DNA from: Sesamum alatum
Lineage: Eukaryota > Streptophyta > Magnoliopsida > Lamiales > Pedaliaceae
Assembly (NCBI GenBank): GCA_034509735.1
Contig: JACGWO010000006.1
Span: 9,749,001-9,813,000 of the forward strand
DNA length: 64,000 nt
Reading direction: 5' to 3'
Below are positions 48,710-63,582 of this stretch, one piece after another (within the stretch, counting starts at the first letter, position 1; each line of letters starts with the position of its first letter). Under the pieces are notes generated by a model. It was not told where the DNA came from and did no database searches. It worked only from the letters and a program-made list of their open reading frames with translations. The position numbers and the translations under genes were made by a program.

Positions 48710-49530
48710 TATACTAGTTAATACGGTTGTAAGATTTGTCTAGTGGTAAGGGATTATGTTACACTACATGCAGATCTAGTTATGATAAACTTAGAGAGTT
48801 TGACGGTATTTTAGGTGACTGTCAAACTAAGAAAGTGACATTTAAAATTAATGGTAAAATAAAGACGGTAATTGTGCGAGAAAGAAAAGTCATACCCAAA
48901 TGTCTAATTTCTGCCATAATTACCTTTAATTTAATTGAAGAAGGGTGTTAGACATATTTAGCTAATGTACATGATACTACGATGGTTAGTCCGGGTGTAT
49001 TAAATGTGATAGTTAAAGAATTTTCTTATGTTCTGAGGAATTACTTGGGCTACTACTTAGATTTTGAAATATAAAATATTCTTGAGGCAACACCTATTTT
49101 GATTGCATCATCTAAATTGGTTCCAATAGAATACAAGGAGATGAAAAAGCTAATAGAAGAATTGTTGGAAAAATAAATCATTCAACTAAGTACTTTACCA
49201 TATGGAATACCAGTGTTCTTCGTGAAAAATAAGGATGGTAGTATGAGATCGTGTACTGATTATGTCCAACCGAATAGGGTGACAATGAAAATGAAATACT
49301 CGTTACCCAAAATTGATGATTTACTAGACCAGTTGAAAGCTATAATCTTTAAAAAGATCGAGGTTATTGACAATTGACAATAACACAAAAAGATATATTT
49401 GGTACAATATTTCGCATTCATTGCGATCATTTTGAGTTTTTGTGATGCCATTTGGATTAACAAAGGCACCGAGAGGCATTCATGGCATTGATGTCGGAGC
49501 TTTCAAGAGTACTTGGATCTAAAGTAGTAA
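48710..49530 (+). pseudogene. Ty3/Gypsy protease-RT fragment, broken
   Basis: Plus-strand reading gives a protease-to-RT linker (ERKVIPKCLISAI, then NLIEEGC and a stop), then the RT entry region: VPIEYKEMKKLIEELLEK, stop, [33 protein letters not shown]. In relatives this is followed by the YxDD box, but the sequence decays into FWINKGT-like wording and ends before it. Homology stops near 49530, where phototropin 3' flanking sequence begins. Gag is missing entirely, so the element is both truncated and internally deleted. Confidence 0.85.
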
Positions 49531-50131
49531 TTTTGGGGAGGGAGAGAGCATTACCATTTCTTCTTTGAGTTATAATTGAGCTGATCTTTCATGTGAATAC
49601 GCACACTATATACAACATGTGTTATGGACTACAGAGACCAGCTGCATCATAGGAACTCTTTATTCATCAGTACAAATAGAGTGCAGGTCATAAGCTACTG
49701 CACAACAATAAAGTGGGAATTAATTGATATTACATCAGGATAACAGAAAGGGCAGAGCTAGGAGCCATCGACGCTATAACTATAAATGGAAAACGAGCCC
49801 TATGATATCCCTCCAACGAACACCACTACCATCACCTCCTCAGCCACAGTAAACCAAGGGGAAAAGCGTCTCAAACTGGCTTAAACGGAAGTAATAAAGG
49901 AATCAGGAAGCTATTGTTTTTCGTGTTCATGTACAATATTCCTTCTACACACATGGAGTAAATTGCTCCGAGAAGATGAGCAGAGTAGCCCTGCAGTTGA
50001 CACTTAAACATTAATTTGTAATTATATACACATGAATTCCTCTCAGAATAGGCTGTCTAACCACTGAGCTTAATGTACAATCTTTAAGAAGAGAAAAATC
50101 TAGCACAAAGCCTATGGAAATGATCATACCT
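49531..50131 (-). other. 3' flank and probable 3' UTR of the phototropin gene
   Basis: Non-coding sequence downstream of the stop codon at 50132. It has a less AT-biased composition than the intergenic blocks. The 3' UTR should lie here, but the polyadenylation point is not evident. Confidence 0.45.
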
Positions 50132-53100
50132 CTAGAATAGTTCCATGGGATGTACAAGAACTCCATCATCTGTCCAGTTTATATCCTTTGCATCTGATTC
50201 TTTCCCAATTAACTCAAGAGGTACATCTAGTGGTGGTGGGCTCTACATAGAGTAGTTCAGGAAAAATTAATTTTGTTTGCAGTGGATACTAATTTACAAT
50301 TAAGCTTAGATAAAACTAATAGAGGATGAATACCATGCAACGAATGAGAGGCCAATTTATTCCACGAAAAAAAGGATGTTGCTTGATTTCATTTGCGCCA
50401 CCATTTGACCCCAAACGGCTGGCCGGATCTCGATGTAACAATGCATGAATCAATTGCCTTGCTGGGAGTGTTACCTGCAAAGTTACCATATGAAGACTTC
50501 TGCCTGACTTCAAAAGAATCTCGGTTACTGTCTCTACAATACCCAAACTTATAATGTATATGCATAATGATCCCCAATACTCATTACTATTTGCTTGCTC
50601 TTTGTATACTTATAAAATCAATACACTTTCCAGAAAGAGGTCCAAGTCCAGATCCAAACTTCCCCGAAAATGGATTCTTTCTAGAAAGTATTGATTTATA
50701 ATTCTTTACCAATAATCATAAATTGGACATACTAGATGGTCAAATACAGCTACCAGAATCTCTCATGTATGCACTCAATTGATGGGAGTTTATATATGGT
50801 AAAAATACGTCATAAAATCACGTATATCTTTTTAAAAGCCAACTTTTGCCGATTCTTGTTCCCCCTTAAGGTAGTTTTTCTACATAACTTTCACTAAGTA
50901 GATGCAGAACAAGTTCAATAACTGGGAAAAGGGAAAAGAAATGAAGTCGGAGATCACTAAATGGATTTAGTATGATATCTATGTTTTATGTTGTGTCTTT
51001 GTAGAATTCAAATCAAAGTTAGAGGATTTTTAGGGATTGTAAACATCTCTAGTTTCTCTCTTTTCTTTTCTACTTGAGGAATTCTACGGGCTAATTTGAT
51101 CACAACAGATTTTTTGGCTAAAGATTACAACCTGTTGTATCTATATTTTCGTTTGTGCTCTTGCTATTCGATGTAAGAAAATATTCACACCTCTTAATCT
51201 TGAGTCATAATTATATCCAGTACCATTCTGACAGAAATATTTAAAAGAAAAGTTCATCTCTTACACCCCCCCCCCCAACCCACTCAGTAGCTTAGGAAGT
51301 GTTCTGAAAGATTCGCCTACAACACACAACAAACCGGGTTTGGAGGAACTAAACTACGGAAGTGCAGCAATATCAGCCGCTAGCGTTAACCAACAGTTTC
51401 CCTAGTACCAATGTGGTAAATTTAAATGGCATGTCTGGAAATGAGGTGCATAATCACAAAGGAGTAATGTTTTGTTCCCAACGATGTGAAGATACAGAGA
51501 AAGTTCCAGAAACCACAGAAGAAACCATTATAAGTATAATGCTCATCAGAACATATAATTTTACCGGAATGCTACTCGGGAAGGTGAGATCTTTGTGCAG
51601 GATATTGGCAAAGGTTTTCTGCCTATTCTTTCCCCTGAATGGTGTACGCCCATAAAGCATTTCATAGAGCAGTATACCTGAATTTAAAAATTAAATGATT
51701 ATGAAATCAGAAGTATGGCCATTTGAAGCTAAATCTTGTGGCATTTATTAAGACAGAACGCCTTGGAAGACAAGAAACCACTCAATGCAAATAAGATAAT
51801 TCATCGAATGCAGAGCTTCTGTTTCTGAGAACGAGATATCTCAGTTAAGTGTATAACTTACTTCTTTGAATGGAAAACTACTTTTTATGAACTTGTAAGT
51901 TTTCGGTGGTAGTATCTAAGTAAATGGATGATTTAGTATGTTTACCAGCTATCCTTATTTCCAATGGAAGGACTGTTTCTAAGTGAATATCAACCTTTAT
52001 TACATCTACACATTTACAAAAGAAGTTGTTGCAAAACATTATCTCCTGTATAAATGACTAAGACATACAAAATAAGCCATACCACAGCTTTACAGAAGCA
52101 AGTTGAACCACAGTCAAAACCACAAAGTCAAAATTGGTTGCCATTTTACCTTGAGTGAAAATCTGTGTTCTACTTTGAAATTTTATTATATGCTGGAAAA
52201 TTGCTGTTGCAGTATTATTGGATCTTTAATCTTGACATATAGGCAAAAGTGAGGGCCTTCAAAATAAGCTCCTCATCTATTGATGCCTCTAATTCACAGA
52301 ATAATGTAACTCAGGAGTCTTTCATTTCGATAAACTTACCAAGAGCCCACCAGTCTATAGCGCTACTATGACCTTCACCAGTAATGATTTCCTGCAATTA
52401 AGTCACCAGCAGAACTGAGAATCCGCATTAACTTTATATGCTCAGACCAGAATTTCCATCTGTTTAGTTCACTCTTCTGAGTCAAAATACAAAAGAGAAC
52501 CTAAGGAAATTCAAAACTGAGCCTAAACTCAAGAAAAGTCAGTCAAAACTGAAAACAGATGAGACATAGCAAATGATAGTTGATGCCTTTTTAAGACAAA
52601 CTTGCAAGACAAACAATTTGTGTTTCCCTACACCTCATTCAAGACAAATTTAACCAATGTGTTGTAGTCAGATGCCTGTTCAGAAGATGGACTATTATGT
52701 AAGAATATGTTGATGCATCTTTGTGTGTTAACATTAAGAGGCTCAATGCAAAAGGTCGTCATGATCCATGCTCAAAAGGAAAAGACAACAGATGATTAAA
52801 ATTCTATGAACTTTTGACGTTCATGCATTTGCTGGTTCCAATTTGTGACGCATATATTGGTTTGCTTCTTCTATTCCCTGACTGGCTCTTAGTACATTTA
52901 AGTCATGCCATGATAGTCATTTTTTCAGTGACAATATCAACCCGTTTGAATCTGTACATTAACGCTTGATGTTGCTAGGGACCTGGAGTTGGATCAAAAT
53001 GGACAGAAGTGACATCTTTACTAGAGAAACTCACAACTTCAAGTCATGAAAGTTTACTAATTTACTCATGGAAACCCTGCACCACTAGGAAGTATACATC

Positions 53101-56100
53101 ATTGCTTAATATCTACTTGCCTCAAATCAAAGATTTCAATTTAATTGAAAGTCATGGTTTTGGCAGGATAGAGCTTCTATTGAAAATATGCTTGGAGAAG
53201 CAGTAAAATGGCGAGAAATGCTTTGGCGTGCTAACTAAGAAAATGGAATGAGAAATATCACACAAAACGAAAAATCACCATACTGGTGCAATGTATTCTT
53301 CAGTTCCAACAAAGGAATTTGATTGAGTATTCGGTTCTGCAAAAAAACTTGGAGGTGGTTGACTCCTAGATCTTCTGTTCTTCGGCGGAGGATGCTTAAT
53401 AACCTGCAAGAATATTGTCGCCTTTAGTTAAGTATCAAAACTGAACTTTCTCGATTTTTTAACCTAAAGAGCATTAATAGTACAAGAAACCCAGTATTTC
53501 ATGATTGCTTATTATGGGAGGGGCTGGTTACGTGTATATGCAGAATAATAATGGTGCTGCTGAAGATAAAAGATGACAGATGGAACTAGAAAGACACCAA
53601 AAAAATCACTCCTGTATGGGAAATCCTAGCCACAAATATGTTGCAAGGAAACAGTATTTTTTGAGTTTCAGCCATCTATTTATTGTTGTCACCCATTTTT
53701 ATCAATGATAATGCAATAAAACTTCTCGTGAAACCCATAACAGAAAGAAATAAACCTTAGCCTAACCCTTGCTGGATATTAAACGATAGCTACAGCTTTC
53801 AAAATGTTTCTATTAAATTCCAGAAAGGATATTCAAGAAGTGTGATCATGAACAAAAAAATGATCCAAAAGTTTTGGTAAACATGGATTAATGCCAGGTC
53901 TTCAGGTAAAAAGATGTAAACTATTTGTCAAGCATCATTTTTAAGATAATGGTCTAGTAGAACAAATAATGTGCAAGTGGAAGATATGACGTACTTGGGG
54001 TTTACAAGCTGTCTTAAATGATAGATCAAAGTCTGTTAACACAACATGCCCATCCTTCTGAAGAAGAATATTTTCTGGTTTCAAGTCCCGGTAAATGATT
54101 CCTGTAAGGATAGAACATGAGATGAAATCTGAAATCACTGATCATATATTAAGCAAATAATCCATGCAGATAAACGAACATGTCTAGTGCTGGTCAATTA
54201 GAGCAACAAACCTCCTCAATGTCTTATCCTTGTAAATCAAAAAGCTTCTTGAGAATAGCATAATGTAATGTTGATATACATAGTGGAGAAATAGCATGAT
54301 AATCCAATGGCATGCCTTATATTCATGACTGTCAACAGGAATCAATTAGGAACATAGGACTTGGACTCACTCTGGCTTAGGAAGGTAAGCATGCAAAAGG
54401 TGCATGCCACCTAATATGCCTCAAGAATAATAGATACTTATGTTCATAGTGTGGCAAACATGTGAAATACCTAAACAATGAAGATATTCCAAGCCAATGA
54501 CGACCTCTGCTGCATAAAACCTGGAAATTAATGACATTAAGTGTTTATAATAAAACTCATGAATATCTGAAGAGCTGCTAGCTCAATAAAATATGACACG
54601 AAAACCCAAAATCAACATACAATGTGGCTTGTTTTCTTCATAAACAATGTCAATAATATTATCATGAGTTCATATAATTGTACATTCAGAAGTGTACAAA
54701 CAAGGCAGCTCGGAGCTAAACATATTCTTCATCTTCTATATCTGATTTTAAGATGCAAAGATCAATCTCTTGAACTAGATTAGCAAAAGAACTGCTGAAG
54801 ATTGACATGCCGAATAGTTGAAGCCTACAATAAATCAAATTTAGAGTATCCTCCCATGCCCTACAATGCACTTTAGTCTTAGTAAATTTTCTCAATTATG
54901 TAAAGTGGTGGGGAACTATATGCAGAATATGGTGTGGTTTGGGTGTCATACAAATTCCTTATGTGGGAATACAGAAGTAAAGGGCTCATTTCTATGTTGC
55001 CAGTGAAGTCATATTTCGTCCCTTTTTTTGTCCACTTCTAACTGACTGTGGTTGGCCGTGGTAAGAACCCGTTGGGCTACAGAAGTTTCATGCTGATATA
55101 TAAAATTGGAATGAACCACCTCAGATTCTTCCACCACCTCCAAAGCCCACCATCTATTGCTTGCCCCTTGCCTCTTGCCACTAAACCCAAGAACCATCTT
55201 CCATTCCCTCAAACCTCTAAAATATACCCTTCAAACAAGAACCACTGCTGGCTGCCGTACACTTTGGGCAATAGTGGAGACCAGACAGCAGGCCTTTGCA
55301 CCGCCACTTTTTATTTCTCTTCCCACCTCATTCTCATGCAATCAATTTGCGGGAATAAAAAGAAGAAATAGGGGAATAGATCACACCTTAGTCTGAACTT
55401 TTCTTCAATAGGTAAATTGGCATTCCTAATAATCTATTTCAGAACAAAGTATATGTGTATGGCTGAATTTATTTTCCTCAAAACGTTTCTTGTTTCTAGT
55501 CTAGAAACATATTTGTTTTGTTCATTGTCTAGAGCAATTTTAGAAAACTATTTTCCGAGAGGATTTAATCTCTGTCAAGGCCTACTCCATAGTTTGGGAA
55601 ACAAGGGCTTCTTCATAGAATACTCCCCATTACATGTTTGAGGAAAGGAGCACACAATTTTCTCAGGATAAAATATCATATTGACCTGAAAAATAAACTG
55701 GTCAACTTCAAGTGACCAATTCAAAAACATTTTCACTTTAAAGAAAAAAAAAAAAATCAAGGGGAATTCAGAAAGATTTTTAGATGATGTATTCTAACGT
55801 GAATGCAAAATTCACCTTTTCATCCAGAAATGCCCTATCAAGCTACGGCATTACCCCCAATCTAAGTGACCATACTAGTTTGTCACTTTTCAAAATACCG
55901 AAAAACAGCAAAAAGGTTAAAAATTTTCAGAAAGAGAAAATACAGCCTCTTGTTTTGGAGTATGCATAAAACATATATGATATACAACTTTGTCAATGTT
56001 CTCCTCCCTACGTACATCAAAGCAATTTTCAGCTTCATGACAGGCAATACACCTACAACTCCAAGCATTCTAGACCTAGTAAAATAAATCAATTCTGAAG

Positions 56101-59100
56101 CAAAATGCAAAGTATCTTTGATAAATATTGACTATACTAGAATGAAAATTATCATCCATATAGTTTTTTTCCGTCTTAACTTTGTTAGGAACTCTCAAAT
56201 TGTTGCACGTGTTGCAGCTGCATAATAAATTCATTGATACACCATGATATATGTTTATCTCACTCATAAAATAGGACAACTGCAAGTTCTTGAATATATT
56301 TGAATGAAGATGCACTTTGGTTACGTTTGTGTTCGTCAATATCAATATCAAACATATGGTGAGAACTATTTTTATTTTCTCTAAATTCAATAAAGAAGCT
56401 AACCAATTACCTGGCTGAGTCCTCTTTAAACATTTTCAATGGCTGTTTGTCAAGCAATGCAAATAACTCTCCTCCAGGACAAAAATCTGTTATCAAGCAA
56501 ACATGCGTAGGTGTCTGGACTTGGAAACAAATGGATATCATGTCAGAAGATGGAGGATATCAGGAAAAACTATGAGAAATCAAAATAAGGGAGCTAGTAA
56601 TGCTCAAAGCCATGCCAAAATCAGATAGAGTATCTTAGGCAAGCCCTTGTCAACTTGAATGGAAGAATGAATAAATCTTATCACATTATTAATCCCAAAA
56701 ATATTGTAAAGGTGGATCAATTCTCATATTGTTTTTTATTTTTCGTCTCTGTTTATTATTTGTCCTTTACTTTTTTCTCAAACAAAAAGCTATGTCCATC
56801 CCTCACGAACTTTTCTATTTCAGAATGATGTTTCTGGCGGTAACTGACACTTCTTTTCAAGAATGGAAATATGCATTATGTTGGCGGTATAGCCAATATG
56901 CCAAACATCACTTAGGATAGTAATGTAAGTTTTAACATACAACAAACATTGGAGAACAATAACTTTGCTCTAGTAAAGCCTGACGAGGATAACAACTGAG
57001 CTAAGTTTCTTATACCATATTCTGGGAGAACATATTGCATTTAAAATCTTTGTCTCTTCCCTTGATTGTCAATAGCATATGAGTAGATTGAGTTTCAAAA
57101 AGATGATAACCTGAAAAGAGGTGTATAATGTGGGAAGAAATGGATGATCCAAGAGCGAGATAATTTCTCTTTCAATGCATGCTCGATGAACCTGCACAGT
57201 CTTTAGATCCTCAACCCAATCTTCAAGCAATCAAGATAAAAGAAAATCTACTTAAATATGTCAGTAGAATTGTCTAGATCTGATGGAAAAGCTATGTTAT
57301 TGGAACATGGAATTCACATAATGCTTCTCTATAACTTAATCAGGAAAAACTTAGGTTTCAAACAAAATTTTGGCTGATTGCCCCTAAAAGTCAATCTAAA
57401 ACAGAGTTGAACACATGGCTCGTGTAGGAGTAAGTGAGCTGTCTAGATTAGAAAAAATTATAACTAATAAGGAAAGATATCATTGACAGCTGTACCTTGT
57501 TACGGTTCAGCATCATGGATTTATCCATTGCCTTCATGGCAAACAGTTGACCACTACCTACCAGTTCCACCAAATGCACACTGCAGAAAACATTTATGTT
57601 GGCACAGGTGAATAGTTTTCAAAGTAGACTTAATGCTAAGATAATAAACCTTTTCTGAAGGTAGATGGGAACATGCAAGGAAGATTGTGTTAGAATTATC
57701 ATGAAACCACTACTTATGTTGAAAGAAAGTTCTGCTAAACAAAAGAACACACCAGATGAACAGAATACAATAATGGAACCGGTATCTTTCTCCAAAATAT
57801 GGATCAAACTAGAGATTCCTGACCTGCTTTTAATTCGTTTATTCTTTCAACGAAATACTCTTATTCAAATTCTCAGATCTGTTTGAACTACAAATTGTTT
57901 TATTTTACTTCTACTATCTTCCCCTTCAATAAACTTGCAGTTAGCTTTCTGAAGGACAGGTTAGCCTGAATTCTAGAAAATTGCGGCGACGAAGAAAAAC
58001 TCCAAGAACTAGTACAAGTACCCTCCTGGCTCTTGATACCTGATTTTAGTTATTCATTTGAGTGTTTACTTTTTGATCTCATTCATAAGTCAAGAACACT
58101 TATGAAATCTATAATTGGGTTAGCCAGTTGATAGGACTAAAGAAGAGCTAATCCAGCCCACACAGCATCTGAGTGGCTGTCATAGAAGTTTAAATGCTGC
58201 AGAAAGAACTCAGTCTCCCTCCTCTCCTTTCTATCAATCTCAATCAAACAATAACAACAATCTAAGATTTTGTTGCAGGAATTTTTGCATATACTAGGGC
58301 CTGCGATTACTTTTACTATTACATACAAACACAAGAAACTCCCATATACTGAGACTCTGTATGAAGTTTCTATTTTGCGCCATAAGATCCTTCACTGATT
58401 TTCATATAAGCATTCAGACCTCCGCAAGTGTAGAATGAATTAAAAGTAAAAGAGACAGAAAGCTGACCCAGGGTGAGCTCAATTGCGAAAGTTGCTCACC
58501 ATTTAATGTCTCAATTATTGAAACCAACATTTGGGTTGAGTTGGCCCTCTGACTAGATTTTTGGGACATCTAAAAGGTTAATGTTCTTATGAGAGTAAAG
58601 TACTATCTTGACTTATCCAACAAACTTTGAATTTCCATGGAGTGCATTTATCCTATGCAATTCAGCAGTCCCTTCCCGGACTATGTATCATGAGTTTCAA
58701 GCAAGCACTAGAAACATGTAATCTCAACCTTTCAAGTTCAGTGGTGGAGTCATCCCAAAGTAGTGGGTCTATTACTTGTAATACTCACTCCATCCCAGAA
58801 ACTATGGGTCTATTTGAGCTAGCATGAAGTTCCAGATGAGGATGGAAAAAGTGCTTTGTATCTCAAAATAGTGTGTGCACTAAAAATGGTGAGACTTGGT
58901 TTCAGATTGTTGCTTTGATCAAGGAGATAGGTTTGGGAAAACAGTTTCCTTTTGAGGAAATGAGGTTTCATTGTGGGATATCCAGAAAAGGGAAATAAGA
59001 GCAATGAAATTGGGAAAGAAGTAGTATATAAAATGAAATTATCACTATAACTAGAACCTCAATCAAAGAGATATATATGGAGTTTCTTCTGCATACTGTA

Positions 59101-62100
59101 AAACGTATGCGCATGGCACATATTGGAAAGGTTCTTTGGTCTTTTCATATTTTTATTTTCACTCCAAAAAAGTAAAAACAAAAACTCAAGAAAGATTTAA
59201 CATCTTGTGCCTAAAATAAAATTACCAGAACAGTTATTAGAATCATAGCAAATCCTTTTAGTATTGAGATTAATATAATATTTTATAAATATTCTTTAAG
59301 AATATTTCATTCTTTTGATACATAGGTAAACTACAGAACTAATTGAAAATACATTTTTCACTTATATACACATAATATTTTATTTACTTCTTAAATGTTA
59401 GTGATTGTACTTTCTTAGCAAATATGTTTATGCACACAAATACACTAGACGTGTATACATAACTTTGACGAATTTTTTCTTCTACTTGACGATATCTGGT
59501 AATATTGTCAATTCTATTTCTCTATATGTTAATTAATATTTCTTTTATATTTTTTAGACATGTTCATCATATTTTTGTGATTGCTTACCAGAATACTTTG
59601 AAAACAGTATCAATTCTCTAACATATATGTAAACATGTTATTAAGTTCTTGTATTCTTTAAAATAAATGCTAATTATTATAGTCTTTAAGAATTAATCTA
59701 AAGTTCAAGAATCATTATATTTTATCTATTAATGCTTAAGTGACCTTAATATATATTGATGAAAAAATCAAATTATTTGCATAAAATGTAAATATATTAA
59801 AAGCACGTATTGTTACATCATACTCTGCTAATATTTAAAGTTTTTTTTCATGAAATTAATGCAATACAATAGCACTTAATGACATCATCAATCAATTCGA
59901 GAAAAATAAAAACATAAAATAATTTAATTTAAATGATGAGTTAGAATGGTTCACAAAAAAAATTAAACTATTCTTTCATTCAAAATGAAATACACTAATA
60001 AGAAGTATAATGCTGAAGTCCGAAATCTTTTGACCTGTTAGTTTATATTTTGAAACATCATATTCTCATTTTATACTATTCAATAAATAGATTACCTTTT
60101 GTTTTATCATCCTTTTTGCATAAATACTATTATTCTTATTTTTATTATTTCCAACATTTAACAAGTGGATTTATATAAAGTGGGTAGAGTCCACCTGTTT
60201 TTGATACACTCAATTGAATCAAAATACAATTTAAAAGAAGCCATATGCTATTTGTGCATGAAGATAAATAAACAAATATGGTTTCTAAATATTGTCAATA
60301 TATTAATGCACAATTTCATTTCTATTCGGGAAAAGTAGACAAGTGAAATTTCGTTACTTCTTTTACCAAAACTATAACATTATTATAAATGTTTTTTTGC
60401 ATGATTGACTAAGTACATAGAAAAAAGAAATTGCTAATCTACCCTACAATAAGAAAAGCATGAAATATAAGTATCCAATATAATAAATTTTATAAGTTTT
60501 AACTTTAAATTTAATATTTTATTCTAAAGTAAAATTTTAATTTATTTTATGTATGACTACATCATAAAACGTTGTGCGATCAATGTCAAAAAAAGAAAAG
60601 ATAAAATTTCAATGTCAGACATATCATTTATTTATCTAAGTTTATTTCATTTAAAATAATATGAATATTTCTTTTTATAACTCTTACTTATTTTTAAAAA
60701 CAAATAATTTTCATTTTAAAGCTATTTTTAAAAATAATTTTCATTTTAAAGTTACAGTTTATATCCATGACCGAACTAAATTTACTTTACTTTGACTTGA
60801 ATTCAAGAACAGAAAACTAATTGGTCTCTATATTTTTATCTTCACAAAAGCTTAGGCATAAAAGTATTGAGTTCATTTATACTTTAGTAACACCATTTAT
60901 GTATGAATATTCTATATGTGTAGCATATATAATTATAAATATAGCTGTAGATCTTATATATACATTCTTAAAAAAAATATGCATATACATACAATAAGAA
61001 ATGCATTCAAAATATAAGTCAACTTTTAATTTTAGAAATGAATCTACAGTTCAATGAATTCAAACTTTCATTACAAAACAAAGTCTAAGTTCAAATAATG
61101 AAATTAATATATTTTATTAAGATAAAATATTATTAAAATTAAGACTTAAGATAATAATACATTTATAGCCGTAAAAATAATAATATCATAACGATATGTC
61201 TAACCTACATTTTAAAGAAAACAATGGTGCTTTTATAATAACGTAGATTATGTCGAGCTGATACCAGTATTCTTGTTTCTTGTTGAGCTCTAAAATTTTC
61301 TAGGTATAGTATTTTAGCACATAATATTTGTATTGCGAGTTAGAACATATAGTGGAAATATTTGATAAACTAAATGGATCTTTCAAATTTTACTGTCAAT
61401 TGCTCAACAACCATCGGTTATTACAGAGGGAGCATTAGAACTTGATGAACAATCCAGGCATAAAGAAAGAGGGAGAAAAGGAAGTGAAGGAAACAGAAAG
61501 CAAGAAGGTGAGCTGGTGGAAGTTTGAAGAATTGCCATCAAAACTAGTGGAGGTTTTCATCAAAAGACTCTAGGAAGTATTCATTATAATTTGCAAATAA
61601 GAATTATTAACTGCACATGTAAGCATGAGCCTCACTTAGTTGCCTGCTCTTTTGACATGTTTTAATTGATTGTCAATGTATATACCTTAGGTTGTCACAT
61701 TCTCTACAATCTTATACTCTAAATAAGTTGTCACCATAAGGAATGCACCCAATAGTGCTGCGACCATAAATGAGAATTTATGGCCGAATGCAAATACAAA
61801 CGCAAACAAAAATGATGAGTTACACTAGCTATGACACCAATGACTATAAATTACAGAGTACAAATACTAATCAAACAGACATGATAACATACATGAGCTC
61901 ATAACAACCATGAACCTCATATCACAATGACACATATGAATCATCTTGTTCAGTAACGTATAAATGATGACTAGGAGACTCACCTTTTTTATAAATCAAA
62001 CAGTTTAGTGATTTTACCTGCCAGTATCTCCACAGCCCAACGGACGTATAGGTTTGAAGTGATTCAATCCAATCCTTTCACCAGTTTGAGTGATCTACAA

Positions 62101-62555
62101 CAGATGGAAAGAAGCAACATAAAGCTATTAATCTATTTAAGATAAGAGTGAGTCAGTCCAATCTTTTGACAAGGTAACATTAGCGACGCTTATAAGCTAT
62201 TTAAGATAAGAGTGGTCAGAGCTCAGAGAGTTTCAAGAATGGAGACATAAGAAGAGAAACTAGTTAGATCTTATTAATCAAAAGAAAGACTATGAGCATC
62301 CCCTTATTGCAGTAGTTTTGCCACGCAAGCAAAATTGCACATGATACATACCAACTAGACTGCTCTGGGATATACGACAATATGTCAAACATTGAATGAT
62401 ATAGCACATAGATTTTCAGTTCCCCTTTAAAAGAATGGTGCACAATAATGATTGTCATGACAATCACAAGAAAAAATTCAAACAAAATTATTTTATAATT
62501 TGCAAACAGCAACTAGAGAAAAGATATTTATCTGTCTACATATATATATACATAC

Positions 62556-62590
<35 letters not shown>

Positions 62591-63582
62591 AATTTTGAAA
62601 TGATAATAATAGGAAGAATTTGTGAATTTAGATTTATTTGTAACTCTATCTAAAACTAAAACTTTTCAGTCTGCTTACTATTAATTCAAACAAACAATTG
62701 ATGACCGCCAGTCGAGAGAAAGAGATTTTGAAATGATAATAATAGGAAGAATTTGTAAGTTTAGTTTTATCAATATCTCTATTTAAAACTAAAACTTTTC
62801 AGTCTGCTTACTGTAAATGCAAACAAACAATAGATTACCGCCAGTATATACTTTCATTCAGATTGTAATAGGTATTTTCAACATATGACAGCAATTACAT
62901 AAAATTTGCAAGATATCTGCATAAAAATAATTGAGAACTTAGATTCTCTGCTATTAAATGCTGACTTATTAAGATATTCAACATGTTCCAATGCTTTAGA
63001 TGTTATATAAAGGCAACACAAGAAATGAACAGCAGAAACAATGGAAATGAATCCAGGAAGCTTGATCAAATACAGGCGCTTCACATTGTTGATCAAGAAA
63101 ATGAACTCCACAGATAATTTGCTTGGATTATGTTAGGTCGTCTAGATTAAATCATTAAAGAGATGAAAATAACTGTCATAAAGAAATTCCTCGGCAAAGT
63201 GATACCTTTCTTATTGCTGCCCATGCAGTGCTATCCCTTTTGTGTGGCTTGGGGAATACAGGTTGCGAATGTATAGCCCACAGGTCTTCTGGTCTCTGAA
63301 AGTGATACAACATATCATGTATCAGAAAAATGACACTAAGACTCGTGCTTTCAATGTAATTCCAACAACAGTCTCAGAAGATCACAGCACGAAAAACAAT
63401 TCGACCTTGTATATTAAACCTTCTCTCCTATATTCAGGCCAAAAGTGATTACACAACTTCACCATTCTAATATAAAACTAATTTGAAAGGGTTTTAAGAA
63501 TTGAGAGAAAAGAATACCTTACCAAGTTGGCATCAGGAAGTTCTCGAACAGCTTCATCAACATTTTCTGCTGTAGCTTTGAC
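50132..63582 (-). CDS. PHOT2: Phototropin-2-like blue-light receptor kinase (3' part of gene)
   Basis: Plasma-membrane-associated blue-light receptor whose two LOV domains control a C-terminal AGC-VIII Ser/Thr kinase; it drives phototropism, chloroplast movement and stomatal opening. Only the linker and kinase lie here, in 13 exons with GT-AG introns: 63523-63582, 63206-63295, 62018-62094, 57496-57580, 57111-57191, 56411-56514, 54471-54520, 53995-54101, 53284-53403, 52340-52391, 51565-51677, 50334-50474, 50132-50242 (396 codons plus stop). Kinase landmarks: Gly loop LGCGDTGSVHLVE, Lys of FAMKAMDK (57532-57534), Glu of CIERE, catalytic YRDLKPEN (Asp 54085-54087), DFD instead of DFG (54025-54033), activation loop [13 protein letters not shown] with the two Ser phosphorylated in phototropins. 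The C-terminus [12 protein letters not shown] favours PHOT2 over PHOT1. No defects. The LOV exons lie beyond 64000. The 4.4-kb intron (57581-62017) is AT-rich. Confidence 0.93.
58784..59025. mobile_element. Possible Stowaway-like MITE in the PHOT2 intron
   Basis: Left end CTCACTCCATCCCAGAAA and right end, in reverse complement, CTACTTCTTTCCCAATTTC resemble Stowaway termini. TA is present at both junctions, but TA is frequent here. Diverged and non-coding. Confidence 0.4.
59040..61990. other. AT-rich block in the 4.4-kb PHOT2 intron
   Basis: About 2.9 kb of very AT-rich DNA without coding potential, interrupted near 61430-61560 by a more balanced stretch. Its composition resembles the TON2 intron 9 block and the 36.7-41.2 kb intergenic block. 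I could not align it convincingly to either. Confidence 0.45.
62537..62592. repeat. Compound (TA)n(GA)n microsatellite
   Basis: Alternating TA with CATA interruptions followed by about ten GA units. It lies in the PHOT2 intron between the exons at 62018 and 63206. The downstream phrase GAAATTTTGAAATGATAATA recurs about 128 bases later (near 62727), showing a local duplication of flanking DNA. Confidence 0.85.
62594..62845. repeat. ~128-bp direct duplication in a PHOT2 intron
   Basis: Two copies contain TTTTGAAATGATAATAATAG, GAAGAATTTGT, AACTAAAACTTTTCAGTCTG and CTTACT.TTAA..CAAACAA in the same order (starts near 62594 and 62728). They are largely identical with a few substitutions, so the duplication is fairly recent. 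Confidence 0.8.

Noticed and set aside
55009..55371. Open frames on both strands in the PHOT2 intron 54521-56410
   Set aside because: No family recognised and both frames lie in an intron with valid splice sites on either side; likely chance.
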